Part shown: positions 8,410 to 17,674 of the stretch, piece by piece
Position numbering within the stretch: the first letter of the stretch is position 1
Layout of the letters: each line of letters opens with the position of its first letter
From: Natronincola ferrireducens
GTDB taxonomy: Bacteria > Bacillota > Clostridia > Peptostreptococcales > Natronincolaceae
Direction: 5' to 3'
Assembly: GCF_900100845.1 (NCBI RefSeq)
Contig: NZ_FNFP01000002.1
Coordinates: forward strand, 310,001 to 374,000
DNA: 64,000 nucleotides
Notes under the pieces: model-generated
Told to the model about the DNA's origin: nothing
Database searches by the model: none
What the model saw: only the letters and a program-made list of their open reading frames with translations
Program-made: the position numbers and the translations under genes

Positions 8410-9582
8410 CTATCCTATAATTTGATTTTTAAAGCTTTCTCCTTTACCGGTAGATGGTATACCTAAAATATCAGAAATTGTAGCAGCAATATCAGCAAAT
8501 GATTTCCTTGTTCCTAAATTAACATTGCTATTAACTTTATCACCATAAATAATGATAGGAATATATTCCCTAGTATGATCCGTACCTTTAAAGGTTGGGT
8601 CATTACCATGATCAGCCGTAATAATAATAATATCATCTTCTCTTAAGTTCTCTAATAGTTCAGGAATTCTAGCATCCATTTCTTCTAATGCATCTTTATA
8701 ACCCTTGGCATCTCTTCTATGACCATACTTAGAATCAAAATCTACTAGGTTTGTAAAAATAATACCTTTGTTGTTTTTTTGTAGATAATTTATTGTTTCA
8801 TCTATACCTGCCATATTATCTTTTGTATGTACGGCCTCTGTAATCCCTTGTCCATTAAAAATATCCTCAATCTTACCAACGGCTATGACATCTAACCCAT
8901 AATTCTTAGCAATATCCAAAATTGTTTCTTCAGAGGGATTAAGAGAAAAATCTCGCCTATTAGAGGTTCTTGTAAATTTGCCTACTTCTCCTATGAAGGG
9001 TCTAGCTATAACTCTAGCTACTGCTTGATCCCCCATCATGATCTCCCTAGCAACTTTGCAAATTTCATAAAGCTCTTCAAGAGATATTATTTCTTCATGG
9101 GCAGCTATTTGAAACACACTATCCGCTGAGGTGTATACTATAGGATACCCCGTTTTCATATGCTCTTCCCCTAGCTCTTCAATAATAACGGTTCCTGAAG
9201 CTGGTTTATTACCTAAAGTTTTTTTTCCAATTCTTTTCTCAAACTCCTCCATTACTTCCTTAGGAAAACCATTAGGATAGGTATTAAAGGGCTTTGTAAG
9301 ATGTAATCCAGCTATTTCCCAATGGCCAGTAGTTGTATCCTTGCCGTGGGATACCTCTAAGGATTTACCAAAAGCCCCTAAAGGATAATCTATAGCTTCT
9401 ATTCCGGAAATATCATCAATATTACCCAGACCCAGTCTTCTTAAATTAGATAAATTTATTTTGCCTTCTTTTTTAACAATATTGCCTAAAGTATTTGCTC
9501 CAACATCTCCAAAATCACCGGCATCAGGTAATGCTCCTACACCAACACTATCTATGACAAATATAACAACACGATTAATCAT
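8410..9582 (-). CDS. deoB: Phosphopentomutase
   Basis: Interconverts (deoxy)ribose 1-phosphate and 5-phosphate in nucleoside salvage, in the cytoplasm, with Mn2+. The 390 residues match the family length. They show the alkaline-phosphatase-superfamily metal motifs DSVGVGALPDA at the start and TADHGNDPTF near the end, together with HGKDTTTGHWE. GGAGGAATTTT precedes the ATG. It follows xerD with about 100 nt between them, an order (xerD-deoB) common in firmicutes. A terminator closes the unit. Confidence 0.96.
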   Translation of the reverse strand: MINRVVIFVIDSVGVGALPDAGDFGDVGANTLGNIVKKEGKINLSNLRRLGLGNIDDISGIEAIDYPLGAFGKSLEVSHGKDTTTGHWEIAGLHLTKPFNTYPNGFPKEVMEEFEKRIGKKTLGNKPASGTVIIEELGEEHMKTGYPIVYTSADSVFQIAAHEEIISLEELYEICKVAREIMMGDQAVARVIARPFIGEVGKFTRTSNRRDFSLNPSEETILDIAKNYGLDVIAVGKIEDIFNGQGITEAVHTKDNMAGIDETINYLQKNNKGIIFTNLVDFDSKYGHRRDAKGYKDALEEMDARIPELLENLREDDIIIITADHGNDPTFKGTDHTREYIPIIIYGDKVNSNVNLGTRKSFADIAATISDILGIPSTGKGESFKNQIIG

Positions 9583-9684
9583 AAAATTCCTCCTTTATTT
9601 AATTTTTATATTATTATACCCTTCAACAATAAATATAATTTAATTCTTTAATGATCTATTATAACATTTAAAAGAGGACCTAAA

Positions 9685-10569
9685 CTAGGCCCTTGGATGA
9701 GTTTTATTATAGACATCCTTGATTTTGTTTTTTGTAATGTTTGCATATATTTGTGTAGTAGATATATCTGAATGTCCTAGCATCTCTTGAACAGACTTTA
9801 AATCTGCACCATTTTGTACTAGGTGGGTAGCAAAGGAATGTCTTAATGTATGGGGGGTAATAGTCTTTTCTATATTGGCCTGCTTTGTGTAAGCTTTAAT
9901 AATTTTCCAAAATCCTTGCCGGGTTAAACCACCACCCTGCATATTTAAAAAAAGTAAATCTTGATTATCAGTTTTGACAAAAGAGCCTCTAGCTTTATTT
10001 AAGTAATCTAACAATGCTTTTAGAGCTAGAGTTCCTATAGGTATAGTTCTTTCTCTATTAGAGGATGAACATTTGACAAAGCCCAAGCTTAAATTGACAT
10101 CATTAATTGTTAGAGAGATCAATTCCGACACCCTAATACCAGTGGCGTACAAAAGCTCAAGCATAGCCTTATCCCGCATACCTTTACTTGTCCAAGCCTC
10201 AGGTTGATTTAATAAAACATCTACCTCTTCTAGGGACAAAATACTTGGTAATTTCTTTTTTGTCTTTGGAGATTCTATGTTTAATGTAGGGTCCTTTGGA
10301 ACCATCTTACTCTGCACTAAATATTGATAAAAACATCGAATTGAAGCAATACTCCTAGATATTGTTGATACTGCTCTCCCCTTATCCTGTAAATAAACTA
10401 AATATGTAATAATTGTAGCTTTAGTTGTATAAGAAATATCATTAACTTCATTTTTATTTAAATAATCTAGGTACTGCTTTACATCCCTTAGATAAGACTC
10501 TAAAGTATTAGTGGATAATTCTTTTTCAGTTGTTAAATAGTCGGTGTACTTCAAAATAAGTTGTTCCAT
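9685..10569 (-). CDS. xerD: Site-specific tyrosine recombinase XerD
   Basis: Resolves chromosome dimers at dif with XerC and the FtsK/SpoIIIE translocase. The 294-residue protein has an N-terminal SAM-like DNA-binding domain and a C-terminal catalytic domain. Arginine I lies in ATGIRVSELISL, H-x-x-R in HTLRHSFATHL, the second His in LGHSDISTTQIYANI and the nucleophile Tyr in the same stretch. Gene order places it between spoIIM and deoB. No sign that it belongs to a mobile element. Confidence 0.92.
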   Translation of the reverse strand: MEQLILKYTDYLTTEKELSTNTLESYLRDVKQYLDYLNKNEVNDISYTTKATIITYLVYLQDKGRAVSTISRSIASIRCFYQYLVQSKMVPKDPTLNIESPKTKKKLPSILSLEEVDVLLNQPEAWTSKGMRDKAMLELLYATGIRVSELISLTINDVNLSLGFVKCSSSNRERTIPIGTLALKALLDYLNKARGSFVKTDNQDLLFLNMQGGGLTRQGFWKIIKAYTKQANIEKTITPHTLRHSFATHLVQNGADLKSVQEMLGHSDISTTQIYANITKNKIKDVYNKTHPRA

Positions 10570-10675
10570 ATTTAAATTCTCCCTTTATCATTGCTATAAA
10601 AACTATTCAACAAATGATTAATAATTCCTGCATGAAATTTAAATTTGGAATAAAATCTTTATAAAAACCTAATGG

Positions 10676-11311
10676 CTAAATAATGTTCCTAGTAATTAAA
10701 CGTATAAACACAGGTGCAATGTAACCCTCTATAAAACATGCCACCATAATAAGAATTAATAGACTACTGTATAAGCTAGTATAAAATATGAGTCTTTTAG
10801 AAAAGGTAGTATCCTTTATTTTTTGTAGCTTTACCCTTAAAAAACTAATAGCAAAGGATAAAGAAATAACAGAAGCTATAATAAACACAGGAATAATAAC
10901 TAAATTTTGAGGAAATACACCAAATATAAATATCAAAACACCTAAAAATTTAAACTCTTCAATTAATAATCCAACAGTAAATCCTATAACAAATCCTTTA
11001 AAACCAATAATAAATAATACAAGAGGAGCTGTAATTACTAAAACCCCTAAAAACCAGCTAAATATTAGCAATTGAATGTTATTTATAAAAGATTGCTTTA
11101 AAATACTACTATTACTAAGCTCATCTGTATGAAACAACTGAAAAAAATCCCTTAAATAATAAAAAAGTTCTTGTTTTTGATGTTTGTCTACTATTTTTAC
11201 AGTAAATGCTCCAACAGAAAGACCTATTAAAAATACTAGTACAATTATAGAGTAGATTATCAAATTATCTTTTATATGCTTCTTCAAAAAATCCATACCC
11301 CTATTAAACAC
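10676..11311 (-). CDS. spoIIM: Stage II sporulation protein M
   Basis: SpoIIM belongs to the SpoIID-SpoIIM-SpoIIP machine that remodels peptidoglycan during engulfment. The 211-residue integral membrane protein has about five hydrophobic segments; the conserved features are SWFLGVLVITAPLVLFIIGFKGFVIGFTVG and FGVFPQNLVIIPVF. The start is a GTG at 11311, 7 nt after GGAGG. An inner ATG has no proper ribosome site. It lies between the Nudix gene and xerD, as in many spore-forming clostridia. Confidence 0.9.
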   Translation of the reverse strand: MFNRGMDFLKKHIKDNLIIYSIIVLVFLIGLSVGAFTVKIVDKHQKQELFYYLRDFFQLFHTDELSNSSILKQSFINNIQLLIFSWFLGVLVITAPLVLFIIGFKGFVIGFTVGLLIEEFKFLGVLIFIFGVFPQNLVIIPVFIIASVISLSFAISFLRVKLQKIKDTTFSKRLIFYTSLYSSLLILIMVACFIEGYIAPVFIRLITRNII

Positions 11312-11386
11312 AGAACAACCTCCATTTCTATGTATACTGATATTTAAATCATTATGCCAAAGAAGGAGGTTTTATGACACATGTCC

Positions 11387-11926
11387 TTACTCTATACCTA
11401 GCAAATTTTTATAAGTTAAAATTGCTATGATTGTTTTACTATCCTTTATTTCTCCATTGATTATTTTTTTCACTGCTTCTTCTAGAGGGATATGTACAAT
11501 CTCAATATACTCATCTTCATCGGGTGTTGCTATTCCTTTAGATAAATTTTGTGCTAAAAAAATATGCATTATTTCATTAGAAAAACCAGGTGTAGTGTAA
11601 AAATCCAATAATTTTCTAATATTATCGGTTTCAAAACCCGTTTCTTCTTTAAGCTCCCTTAGAGCACATACTTCAGATGTTTCGTTGGCCTCGATTTTAC
11701 CAGCAGGAATTTCTAAAAGTATTTCTTCAACAGGTTTTCTAAATTGCCTTACTAAAACAATATTTTTTTCTTCTGTTATAGCTAAAATCCCTACAGCTCC
11801 AGAGTGCTCTACTATTTCTCGTTTAGAATATTTTTTATGAGGTAACTCTACGGTATCTACCCTTAAATTAATAATTTTCCCTTCGTATATACGTTCAGAT
11901 TTCAATGTTTTTTCTTCAAATGGCAT
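11387..11926 (-). CDS. nudF: Nudix hydrolase, ADP-ribose pyrophosphatase type
   Basis: A 179-residue Nudix protein that probably splits ADP-ribose into AMP and ribose 5-phosphate. The Nudix box is complete: G-x5-E-x7-REL-x-EE-x-GF, running from AGKIEANE to RELKEETGF around residues 75-100. The flanking VRQFRKPVEEILLEIPAG and YTTPGFSNEIMH are typical of ADPR-specific members. GGAGG precedes the ATG. The gene is part of the xerD-spoIIM-nudF-DUF3866 series. Confidence 0.9.
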   Translation of the reverse strand: MPFEEKTLKSERIYEGKIINLRVDTVELPHKKYSKREIVEHSGAVGILAITEEKNIVLVRQFRKPVEEILLEIPAGKIEANETSEVCALRELKEETGFETDNIRKLLDFYTTPGFSNEIMHIFLAQNLSKGIATPDEDEYIEIVHIPLEEAVKKIINGEIKDSKTIIAILTYKNLLGIE

Positions 11927-11970
11927 AAATAAATGAATCCTCCTTTTAAAATAATCCTGCTTAACCTATT

Positions 11971-13053
11971 TTAAAAAAATTTGCTACTAAACTTTAAAGC
12001 ATATTTTGCAGCAGCACTACAGGTTAAAAAGAAAGCAGGATCCTGAGAAAAACTTCTTCCCATGGTTTTAACAGATAAATCAAAATGCTCTAGAGCATTA
12101 GATAGTACAGCACCATCTTCTTCAATAATATTATGTTTCTCTAAAATTTTCAAGTTTTCCATTTGCTTATAGACATACTTCCTTTTATCAGCAGATAATT
12201 GTGGGAGAATAACATTACACTTTGTTTTAGTAATTTTACTAAAAACAGTTAAGCTGTGATGACTTATTCCATAATGACGTTGCCGTTTATCTTGAAAGCT
12301 TATTCTAGGAACAGCAATAGGAAACCCTTCTAAATCGTTTACCGAATCTAATATGTTACCCTGCTCAATACCTGTAAATCCATAGGTTGTTCCAGTTCCT
12401 ACAATTCCAGGACCCATAGTAATAATAATAATATCGCTATTTACTATCTCCTTGGCTGCAATCAATCCATTATAGATATTAACCGTCTCTATATCTCCAC
12501 CAAACGCATTACCTATCGTAACAGTAGCATCTATTAGCCTCTTTTTCTTTAAGTGATACACAGTATCACTGAAATATATGGGTAGAGCTGCTGCATCTGT
12601 CATAATATAACTAACCTTTATATGGGGCTGTAAATACTTCAAAGTAGCTGCAATGGGGGATAGCATACTATGGAGTGTTCCTACAATAACAGGTAATTGA
12701 TTTAAAGATTTAAATCTATTGAATAAATCATGATTAGGATGGTCCTGCTCTTCTTCTGAAAAAACCTTTAATTGTAGAGGGGTATACCGTAGCTTCATAA
12801 TGTGACCCTCTCCAGTTAGCTGGTTTGAAAATTTATTTATGTTGCAAATAACAAAATGATAGCCCCCTGTCCCTAAACTTAAGTCAACAGCAGTTGTATT
12901 TAGTACCACCTCATCGTTTATATCAACTTCCCCTGTCATCAAATTATAGTTTATTGCTGGCTCTTTTTTACCATCTATCGAGACAACAATCTTTGTCCTT
13001 TCTTTTTTTTTATCTAAAATTTCTACTACCTTCCCCTGTTTTATCCCTATCAT
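11971..13053 (-). CDS. DUF3866 family protein
   Basis: A 360-residue cytoplasmic protein recognised as DUF3866 from GHIMKLRYTPLQ, VGTLHSMLSPIAATLKYL, TDAAALPIYFSDTV, IITMGPGIVGTGTTYGF and RISFQDKRQRHYGISHHSL. An N-terminal beta-rich part (residues 1-75) precedes a Rossmann-like core. Function is unknown. In both clostridia and actinobacteria it tends to lie near xerD, Nudix and SteA/SteB-like genes, so a cell-envelope or division role is possible (inference). Confidence 0.85.
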   Translation of the reverse strand: MIGIKQGKVVEILDKKKERTKIVVSIDGKKEPAINYNLMTGEVDINDEVVLNTTAVDLSLGTGGYHFVICNINKFSNQLTGEGHIMKLRYTPLQLKVFSEEEQDHPNHDLFNRFKSLNQLPVIVGTLHSMLSPIAATLKYLQPHIKVSYIMTDAAALPIYFSDTVYHLKKKRLIDATVTIGNAFGGDIETVNIYNGLIAAKEIVNSDIIIITMGPGIVGTGTTYGFTGIEQGNILDSVNDLEGFPIAVPRISFQDKRQRHYGISHHSLTVFSKITKTKCNVILPQLSADKRKYVYKQMENLKILEKHNIIEEDGAVLSNALEHFDLSVKTMGRSFSQDPAFFLTCSAAAKYALKFSSKFF

Positions 13054-13077
13054 AAATTACTTCACCTCTACTATTAT

Positions 13078-13887
13078 TTAATTTCTTCCTAACTCATCTA
13101 TATAGTTTAGAAGTACGTTGTTTTTGATAATATTTGAAAGAGAATATTTTTCTGCTATAAGATGTATAACTATTAGAAAAGCTAACAATAGATATTTGAT
13201 TGTCATTGAAAAACTTGTAACAGCTATTATACCTAAACTTATACCCAATGGATTTGAACCTACATCGCCCATCATACTCCTTGCTTTTAAATCCTGAGGC
13301 AGGTACCCTACACAGTATCCTATAATACTTAAAAGAATATACCGTGGCAACCCAATGACACCCATTAGGATAAAGAGTAGAGCAATAACTAAATATCCTT
13401 TTATTGCTCTACCAGGCCTTAAATCCAATAGGTTTAACAAGTTGGTAAATAGGGCTATCACAAAGGTATGGATAACAAGCTCTATCAATGTGTTAGAATA
13501 AACATAGCTAATTACTAAAGAAATAATACCACCTACTGCTGCCTTAAAGAAACCTGTCGTTAACTTTCCTTTTATGAAGCTAAGGAAATGTCCTTTAAAT
13601 CCTAATGTATTTCTATTGCCTATTAAGTCATCTATAATTCCTACAAAGGCCATAGTTGTGATAGCCGTGAAAAAAATCATCAAGGAAGTATATGTCTCAT
13701 AAAAAACAAAAAATAACAATAAAGTATTTATAATCATTACAGGAATAAAGGTAATACCCATACCAATGGGAATCCTCTCCCCTTTATAGTTTTTAGCTAC
13801 TACATTTCCATCCAATAACATATTCATCACATAGAATATAATTATTTTAGTAAAAAAGATACTAATAACGAGAATCATAAGTCCCAT
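13078..13887 (-). CDS. MraY/WecA-like phosphoglycosyl (glycosyltransferase family 4) membrane protein
   Basis: A polytopic membrane protein of 269 residues, shorter than MraY. It has the superfamily acidic motifs GIIDDLIGNRNTLGFKGH and NLLNLLDLRPGRAIKGY, and the GDVGSNPLG loop. Family members transfer a sugar phosphate from UDP-sugar to a polyprenyl phosphate. The GT2 gene lies just upstream in the same operon, so the two may build one lipid-linked glycan (inference). Several loops are reduced, so activity and specificity are uncertain. Confidence 0.75.
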   Translation of the reverse strand: MGLMILVISIFFTKIIIFYVMNMLLDGNVVAKNYKGERIPIGMGITFIPVMIINTLLLFFVFYETYTSLMIFFTAITTMAFVGIIDDLIGNRNTLGFKGHFLSFIKGKLTTGFFKAAVGGIISLVISYVYSNTLIELVIHTFVIALFTNLLNLLDLRPGRAIKGYLVIALLFILMGVIGLPRYILLSIIGYCVGYLPQDLKARSMMGDVGSNPLGISLGIIAVTSFSMTIKYLLLAFLIVIHLIAEKYSLSNIIKNNVLLNYIDELGRN

Positions 13888-13916
13888 TTTATAGCCTCCA
13901 ATAATTCATTTATGCC

Positions 13917-14597
13917 TTATCTTTTTTTAATTAATACTTTTAAAATGTGCCAAAACTGCTTTCCTCTATGGATGAAGCCTTGAATATTTCTACTGGTTTC
14001 ATTATGAAACATTGTTACATCTACTTCCTTTACACGATATCCTTTATTTAATATATCAATTGTCATTCCCAATTCTATACCGTAGCCTTCGTAATTAAAG
14101 GAAAGATCTCTTAAAACCTCTTGCTTAAATGCTCTTTGACCAGAAAGAACTGTATTTAACTTTATTCCAGTATTAAAATATACACCATATCTTGCTAGAG
14201 CCTTTACCAAGCCAAAGCCTCCCTTTTTCTTAGCTGCAGGGAACCTTCCTATCGTAACATCTGCGTCATCCTCTAGTATAGGATAAATTAACTTGATGGC
14301 TTCTTCAGCACTTTCTTCTAAATCTGCATCTAAGAAAACAATAATATCTGATGTGGTTATAGCTTCTTCTATACCTTTTTTTAAAGATGCACCTTTTCCC
14401 CTATTTACTATATTTTTTATTAAAATAATATCTTCTATAATCTCCACTTGTCTAACAGTATCATCCTTTGAACCATCATCAATAACATATATTTTAGAGA
14501 CTATATCAATCCTTTTAACTGCATTTAATGTTTTAATAATTCTTCCTCCTTCATTAAATGCTGGAACAATTACTGAAATCTTAGGATTTGTATTCAA
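13917..14597 (-). CDS. Family 2 glycosyltransferase
   Basis: A 226-residue GT-A fold transferase with VPAFNEGGRI, IDDGSKDDT and the metal-binding DxD as FLDADLEESAEEA; an acceptor-loop arginine-containing segment (LSGQRAFKQEVLRDL) follows. It has no obvious membrane helices, unlike DPM-type fusions. It resembles dolichyl/undecaprenyl-phosphate glycosyltransferases and glucosyl-3-phosphoglycerate synthase-type enzymes; I cannot tell which donor it uses. It sits 14 nt after the SteB-like gene and before the MraY-like gene. Confidence 0.8.
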   Translation of the reverse strand: MNTNPKISVIVPAFNEGGRIIKTLNAVKRIDIVSKIYVIDDGSKDDTVRQVEIIEDIILIKNIVNRGKGASLKKGIEEAITTSDIIVFLDADLEESAEEAIKLIYPILEDDADVTIGRFPAAKKKGGFGLVKALARYGVYFNTGIKLNTVLSGQRAFKQEVLRDLSFNYEGYGIELGMTIDILNKGYRVKEVDVTMFHNETSRNIQGFIHRGKQFWHILKVLIKKR

Positions 14598-14611
14598 ACT
14601 ATTCCTCCTCC

Positions 14612-15493
14612 CTAAAAGCTACCTACGGGTGCCAATGCTTCCGAAGTATCTTTTTCTCCAAAAGAACCTTCTTTACCACTACAAACAAGTACCAGGGATA
14701 TTCGACCCATCAATGTATCCACATTATCAATGGTAGAAATATTGGCCTTTTTATATAGAGGAATCGAAGAATTAAGTATATCCAATCTTTCAACCCCTAT
14801 AACCCGGATATCATTATACTTTAAATCTTCAATTAAATTTAAATCTATAATATTTTTCCTTCTATCATTTGATATTTGATTTCCAGCTGCAATAATTACT
14901 TGATGAATTGGTGAAATGTCTTCATCATACTTATTTATCTGAAGAAATCCTTCTGTTATTAAAAAATCCAATAAATTAGACATCTTATTATCCGTAACCA
15001 GTTGAATAATGTTATTGTTTATTAGTTCAAGTATCTCTTCCTTATTAAGGGATAATCCAAAGGAATAATTTATATTTTCTAATGCCTCATCTGTTAATTG
15101 GATCAACTGTTGATTATATATAACCTTTATTGGTACAAAGGCTCCAGCCTCTTCTAAGGTTGTTCTAACATCATTATAATAATAGTGATCAGTCATTTGT
15201 ATGATAGCTATATTTAATCCTGTTAACTTATTTCCAATAACTTCATAATAAATTCTCTCCATAAAATTATCTCTTTTTTCCTTTTGAACTATTAAATCTT
15301 GAATTCTTTTTTGTAGACTTTCTTTTTCAATTCTAAACTCACTAAACCTATCCTCAAGACTATCTACTATTTGTTGTTGTTGCTTCAAATAGATATCTTC
15401 ACCATCCATATTAAATCCGATAAAAATACCTATTCCTAAAGAGATAAATATGGCAGTAATTGTAATAATATAATATTTTACATCAATAATCAC
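14612..15493 (-). CDS. SteB/MctB-like membrane-anchored coiled-coil protein (copper transporter family name)
   Basis: A 293-residue protein with one N-terminal membrane helix (YYIITITAIFISLGIGIFIG), a coiled coil (about 30-75) and an extracytoplasmic alpha/beta domain. This is the MctB/DUF3186 family. In corynebacteria the homologue SteB works with SteA in cell separation. It starts with GTG at 15493 after GGAGGG. Here it follows a SteA-like gene by 12 nt, so the SteAB role is more likely than copper transport (inference from pairing). Confidence 0.8.
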   Translation of the reverse strand: MIIDVKYYIITITAIFISLGIGIFIGFNMDGEDIYLKQQQQIVDSLEDRFSEFRIEKESLQKRIQDLIVQKEKRDNFMERIYYEVIGNKLTGLNIAIIQMTDHYYYNDVRTTLEEAGAFVPIKVIYNQQLIQLTDEALENINYSFGLSLNKEEILELINNNIIQLVTDNKMSNLLDFLITEGFLQINKYDEDISPIHQVIIAAGNQISNDRRKNIIDLNLIEDLKYNDIRVIGVERLDILNSSIPLYKKANISTIDNVDTLMGRISLVLVCSGKEGSFGEKDTSEALAPVGSF

Positions 15494-15505
15494 ATAGTAC
15501 CCTCC

Positions 15506-16627
15506 CTAAACCCCTAAAAGTATTCTAAGTCGAATCACTAATAGGGTCAGCAAATTTCTTATAGGCTGAGAAATCGATATTGTAACAACTATTGGAATCA
15601 TTGCTGCAAAAAAAATCCAAAAGATATATTTTAACTTTATATGGGCATGATATAGTTTATTTACCCCTCTAGCATCTACAAGCTTTGAGCCCACCTTTAA
15701 TCTAACTAAAAATGTACTTGCCATACCTTTTCTACCCTTTTCCAAAAAATCAATCATATTGGAATGGGTACCTACCGCAACAATTAAATCAGCCCCCTTC
15801 TCATAGGCTAGGAGCATGGCTATATCCTCACTGGTACCAGGTGCAGGAAATATTTTAGCCTTCAAATTTAGTGTATTTATTCGCTCTAATCCTGGAGCTT
15901 CACCATTTGGATAGGCGTGAACTATAATTTCTTTACACTTTATTAAAGCGTTATCACTTACACTATCCATATCTCCTATAATAATGTCAGGAATAAAACC
16001 AAATTCCAACAATGCATCAGCTCCACCATCTACACCGATAATTACAGGCTTTACCTCTTTAATATAGGGAAAAATAGCAGTTAAATCCTCCCTATAATTT
16101 TGACCCCTCACCACAACCAAAACCTGCTTATTAGAAAACTCTGTATCTACTTTAGGAATTTTCAACTTGCCTAAAATGAAATCCTTTTCTTTATGGGCAT
16201 AGGTTAAAGTATTGTCAATAAACTTCTCTAACTCAATCTCTAAATTTCTTTCTGCTTTTTCTAACAAATCAATGATTTGGTTTTCTGTTAATTGTTGTAA
16301 AATCCCAATAGGATTATTTTCAAAAATCAGTTGGTTTTCTTGAATTACTACAATATCCCCATCCTGTAATAAATTAAACAAATCTCCTTCTATCACATCA
16401 AATATAGGGATCTTAGACTTTACCAGTATAGAGGGTCCTAAATTTGGATATCTACCACTAATAGATTTATCACAATTAATTACAGCTACTACTTTACTTT
16501 GAATTAGAGAATTTGCTGCCACCTCATCAAGGTCTCTATGACAAATAACTGCAATTTCTCCATCATGAATTTTTGTGGTCAAATTTTTAGTTTTCTTATC
16601 TAATTTTACTGACCCTCTTATCTTCAT
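15506..16627 (-). CDS. steA: SteA-like protein (thiamin-pyrophosphokinase-like fold, two C-terminal membrane helices)
   Basis: A 373-residue protein. The central part (about residues 165-320) resembles the catalytic fold of thiamin pyrophosphokinase (GVDGGADALLEFGFIPDIII, GDMDSVSD), preceded by an N-terminal domain with ICHRDLDEVAANSLIQSKV. Two hydrophobic segments end the protein (about 332-370). In Corynebacterium SteA localises to the divisome and acts with SteB on cell-wall cleavage. Nucleotide hydrolysis has not been shown for it, and TPP synthesis is unlikely given the context. It is the first gene of the steA-steB-GT2-GT4-DUF3866-nudF-spoIIM-xerD run. Confidence 0.82.
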   Translation of the reverse strand: MKIRGSVKLDKKTKNLTTKIHDGEIAVICHRDLDEVAANSLIQSKVVAVINCDKSISGRYPNLGPSILVKSKIPIFDVIEGDLFNLLQDGDIVVIQENQLIFENNPIGILQQLTENQIIDLLEKAERNLEIELEKFIDNTLTYAHKEKDFILGKLKIPKVDTEFSNKQVLVVVRGQNYREDLTAIFPYIKEVKPVIIGVDGGADALLEFGFIPDIIIGDMDSVSDNALIKCKEIIVHAYPNGEAPGLERINTLNLKAKIFPAPGTSEDIAMLLAYEKGADLIVAVGTHSNMIDFLEKGRKGMASTFLVRLKVGSKLVDARGVNKLYHAHIKLKYIFWIFFAAMIPIVVTISISQPIRNLLTLLVIRLRILLGV

Positions 16628-16838
16628 TAATTTTTCCCTCCATACTCTCCTTTTATTATAGTATTTGTATTAATAATAGAATAATGCTTTATATATACGT
16701 AAAGAGAAGTTACCATTTATAGTAAAGATTTCATAACTATTAAAAAATATTTGTTTGATTTGAAAAACAAATTCATTTAATATATAAACATGGACAAATC
16801 ATGTTTTCTTTATATAAAAAAACTAAGAGGTGAGTTTA

Positions 16839-17546
16839 ATGAATCCCAACTATGACTCTTGTGATAGCATAGCTATAAAAAAAGCTTTCAATCTGTCATT
16901 AAAGTACTTGACCTATAAAGCTAGAACAGAAAATGAAGTGGTTAATTATTTAGCTGGCAAAGAATATAGTAGTACAGTTATTTCCCATGTTATTGAGAAA
17001 CTACAAGAATATAAGTATCTTGATGACCATAAATACAGTAAAATTTTCATAGGAGATAACATAGAAAAAGGAAGTAAAGGAAAAAGCTTAATTGAAAGAG
17101 AACTTGCACAAAAAGGGGTTTCAGAAGAAATCATTACAAAAACCTTATCTGTTTTTACAGAAGAAAAGGAAATAGAAATAGCTAAAAATATAGTAAAAAA
17201 ACTTTTTCATTCTAAAAAAAGCTTACCTTTAAATCATATTAAATCTAAAGCCTACAACAAATTACTACAAAAAGGATTTTCAAAGGTTTCTATTCATAAG
17301 TCCCTTTTATTATTAGAACAAGATGTAGAAATTACTACCACCGTATCACAACAAACAGATATATATAAATCCCAAGCCTTAGCCTTAGGAAAAAAATATT
17401 ATGATAAATATGTAAAAAAAGAAGATCATTTCTTTAAATTAAAGCAAAAAATCTATAGTCAGCTTATTAGAAAAGGCTTTGACTACCAATTAGCTAAAAA
17501 TGTGGTTGATGAAATAATGATGGATAAAAAAGTAGAAAGCTGGTGA
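16839..17546 (+). CDS. recX: Regulatory protein RecX
   Basis: RecX binds RecA filaments and limits their activity. The 235-residue protein contains three-helix repeats typical of RecX: ALKYLTYKARTENEVVNYLAGK near the N terminus, YLDDHKYSKIFI, GKSLIERELAQKGV, and C-terminal LKQKIYSQLIRKGFDYQLAKNVVDE. The ATG at 16839 is preferred over GTG at 16830, because AAGAGGTG lies 6 nt upstream of it. It is transcribed away from steA, and is one of only four plus-strand genes here. recA is not in the window. Confidence 0.9.
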   Translation: MNPNYDSCDSIAIKKAFNLSLKYLTYKARTENEVVNYLAGKEYSSTVISHVIEKLQEYKYLDDHKYSKIFIGDNIEKGSKGKSLIERELAQKGVSEEIITKTLSVFTEEKEIEIAKNIVKKLFHSKKSLPLNHIKSKAYNKLLQKGFSKVSIHKSLLLLEQDVEITTTVSQQTDIYKSQALALGKKYYDKYVKKEDHFFKLKQKIYSQLIRKGFDYQLAKNVVDEIMMDKKVESW

Positions 17547-17674
17547 GTGAAATGTTATAATATATAGAATATTCTTTATGTATTTTAGGAATCAACCTCA
17601 AGCAAATGATATTTTGATTTGATCGGAATTTAAGCCTGGTTTTCATAATTATTATAGGTAAGGGGGATAAAATT

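Noticed and set aside
9685-10569. Integrase of a mobile element
   Set aside because: Chromosomal xerD neighbours (spoIIM, deoB) and no att-like repeats or phage genes nearby.
14293-14736. 147-codon plus-strand frame
   Set aside because: Antisense to the GT2 gene and the end of the SteB-like gene; composition is that of a reverse-strand shadow.
14612-15493. Copper transporter
   Set aside because: Family name only; no Cys/Met copper site seen, and pairing with the SteA-like gene favours a SteB role.
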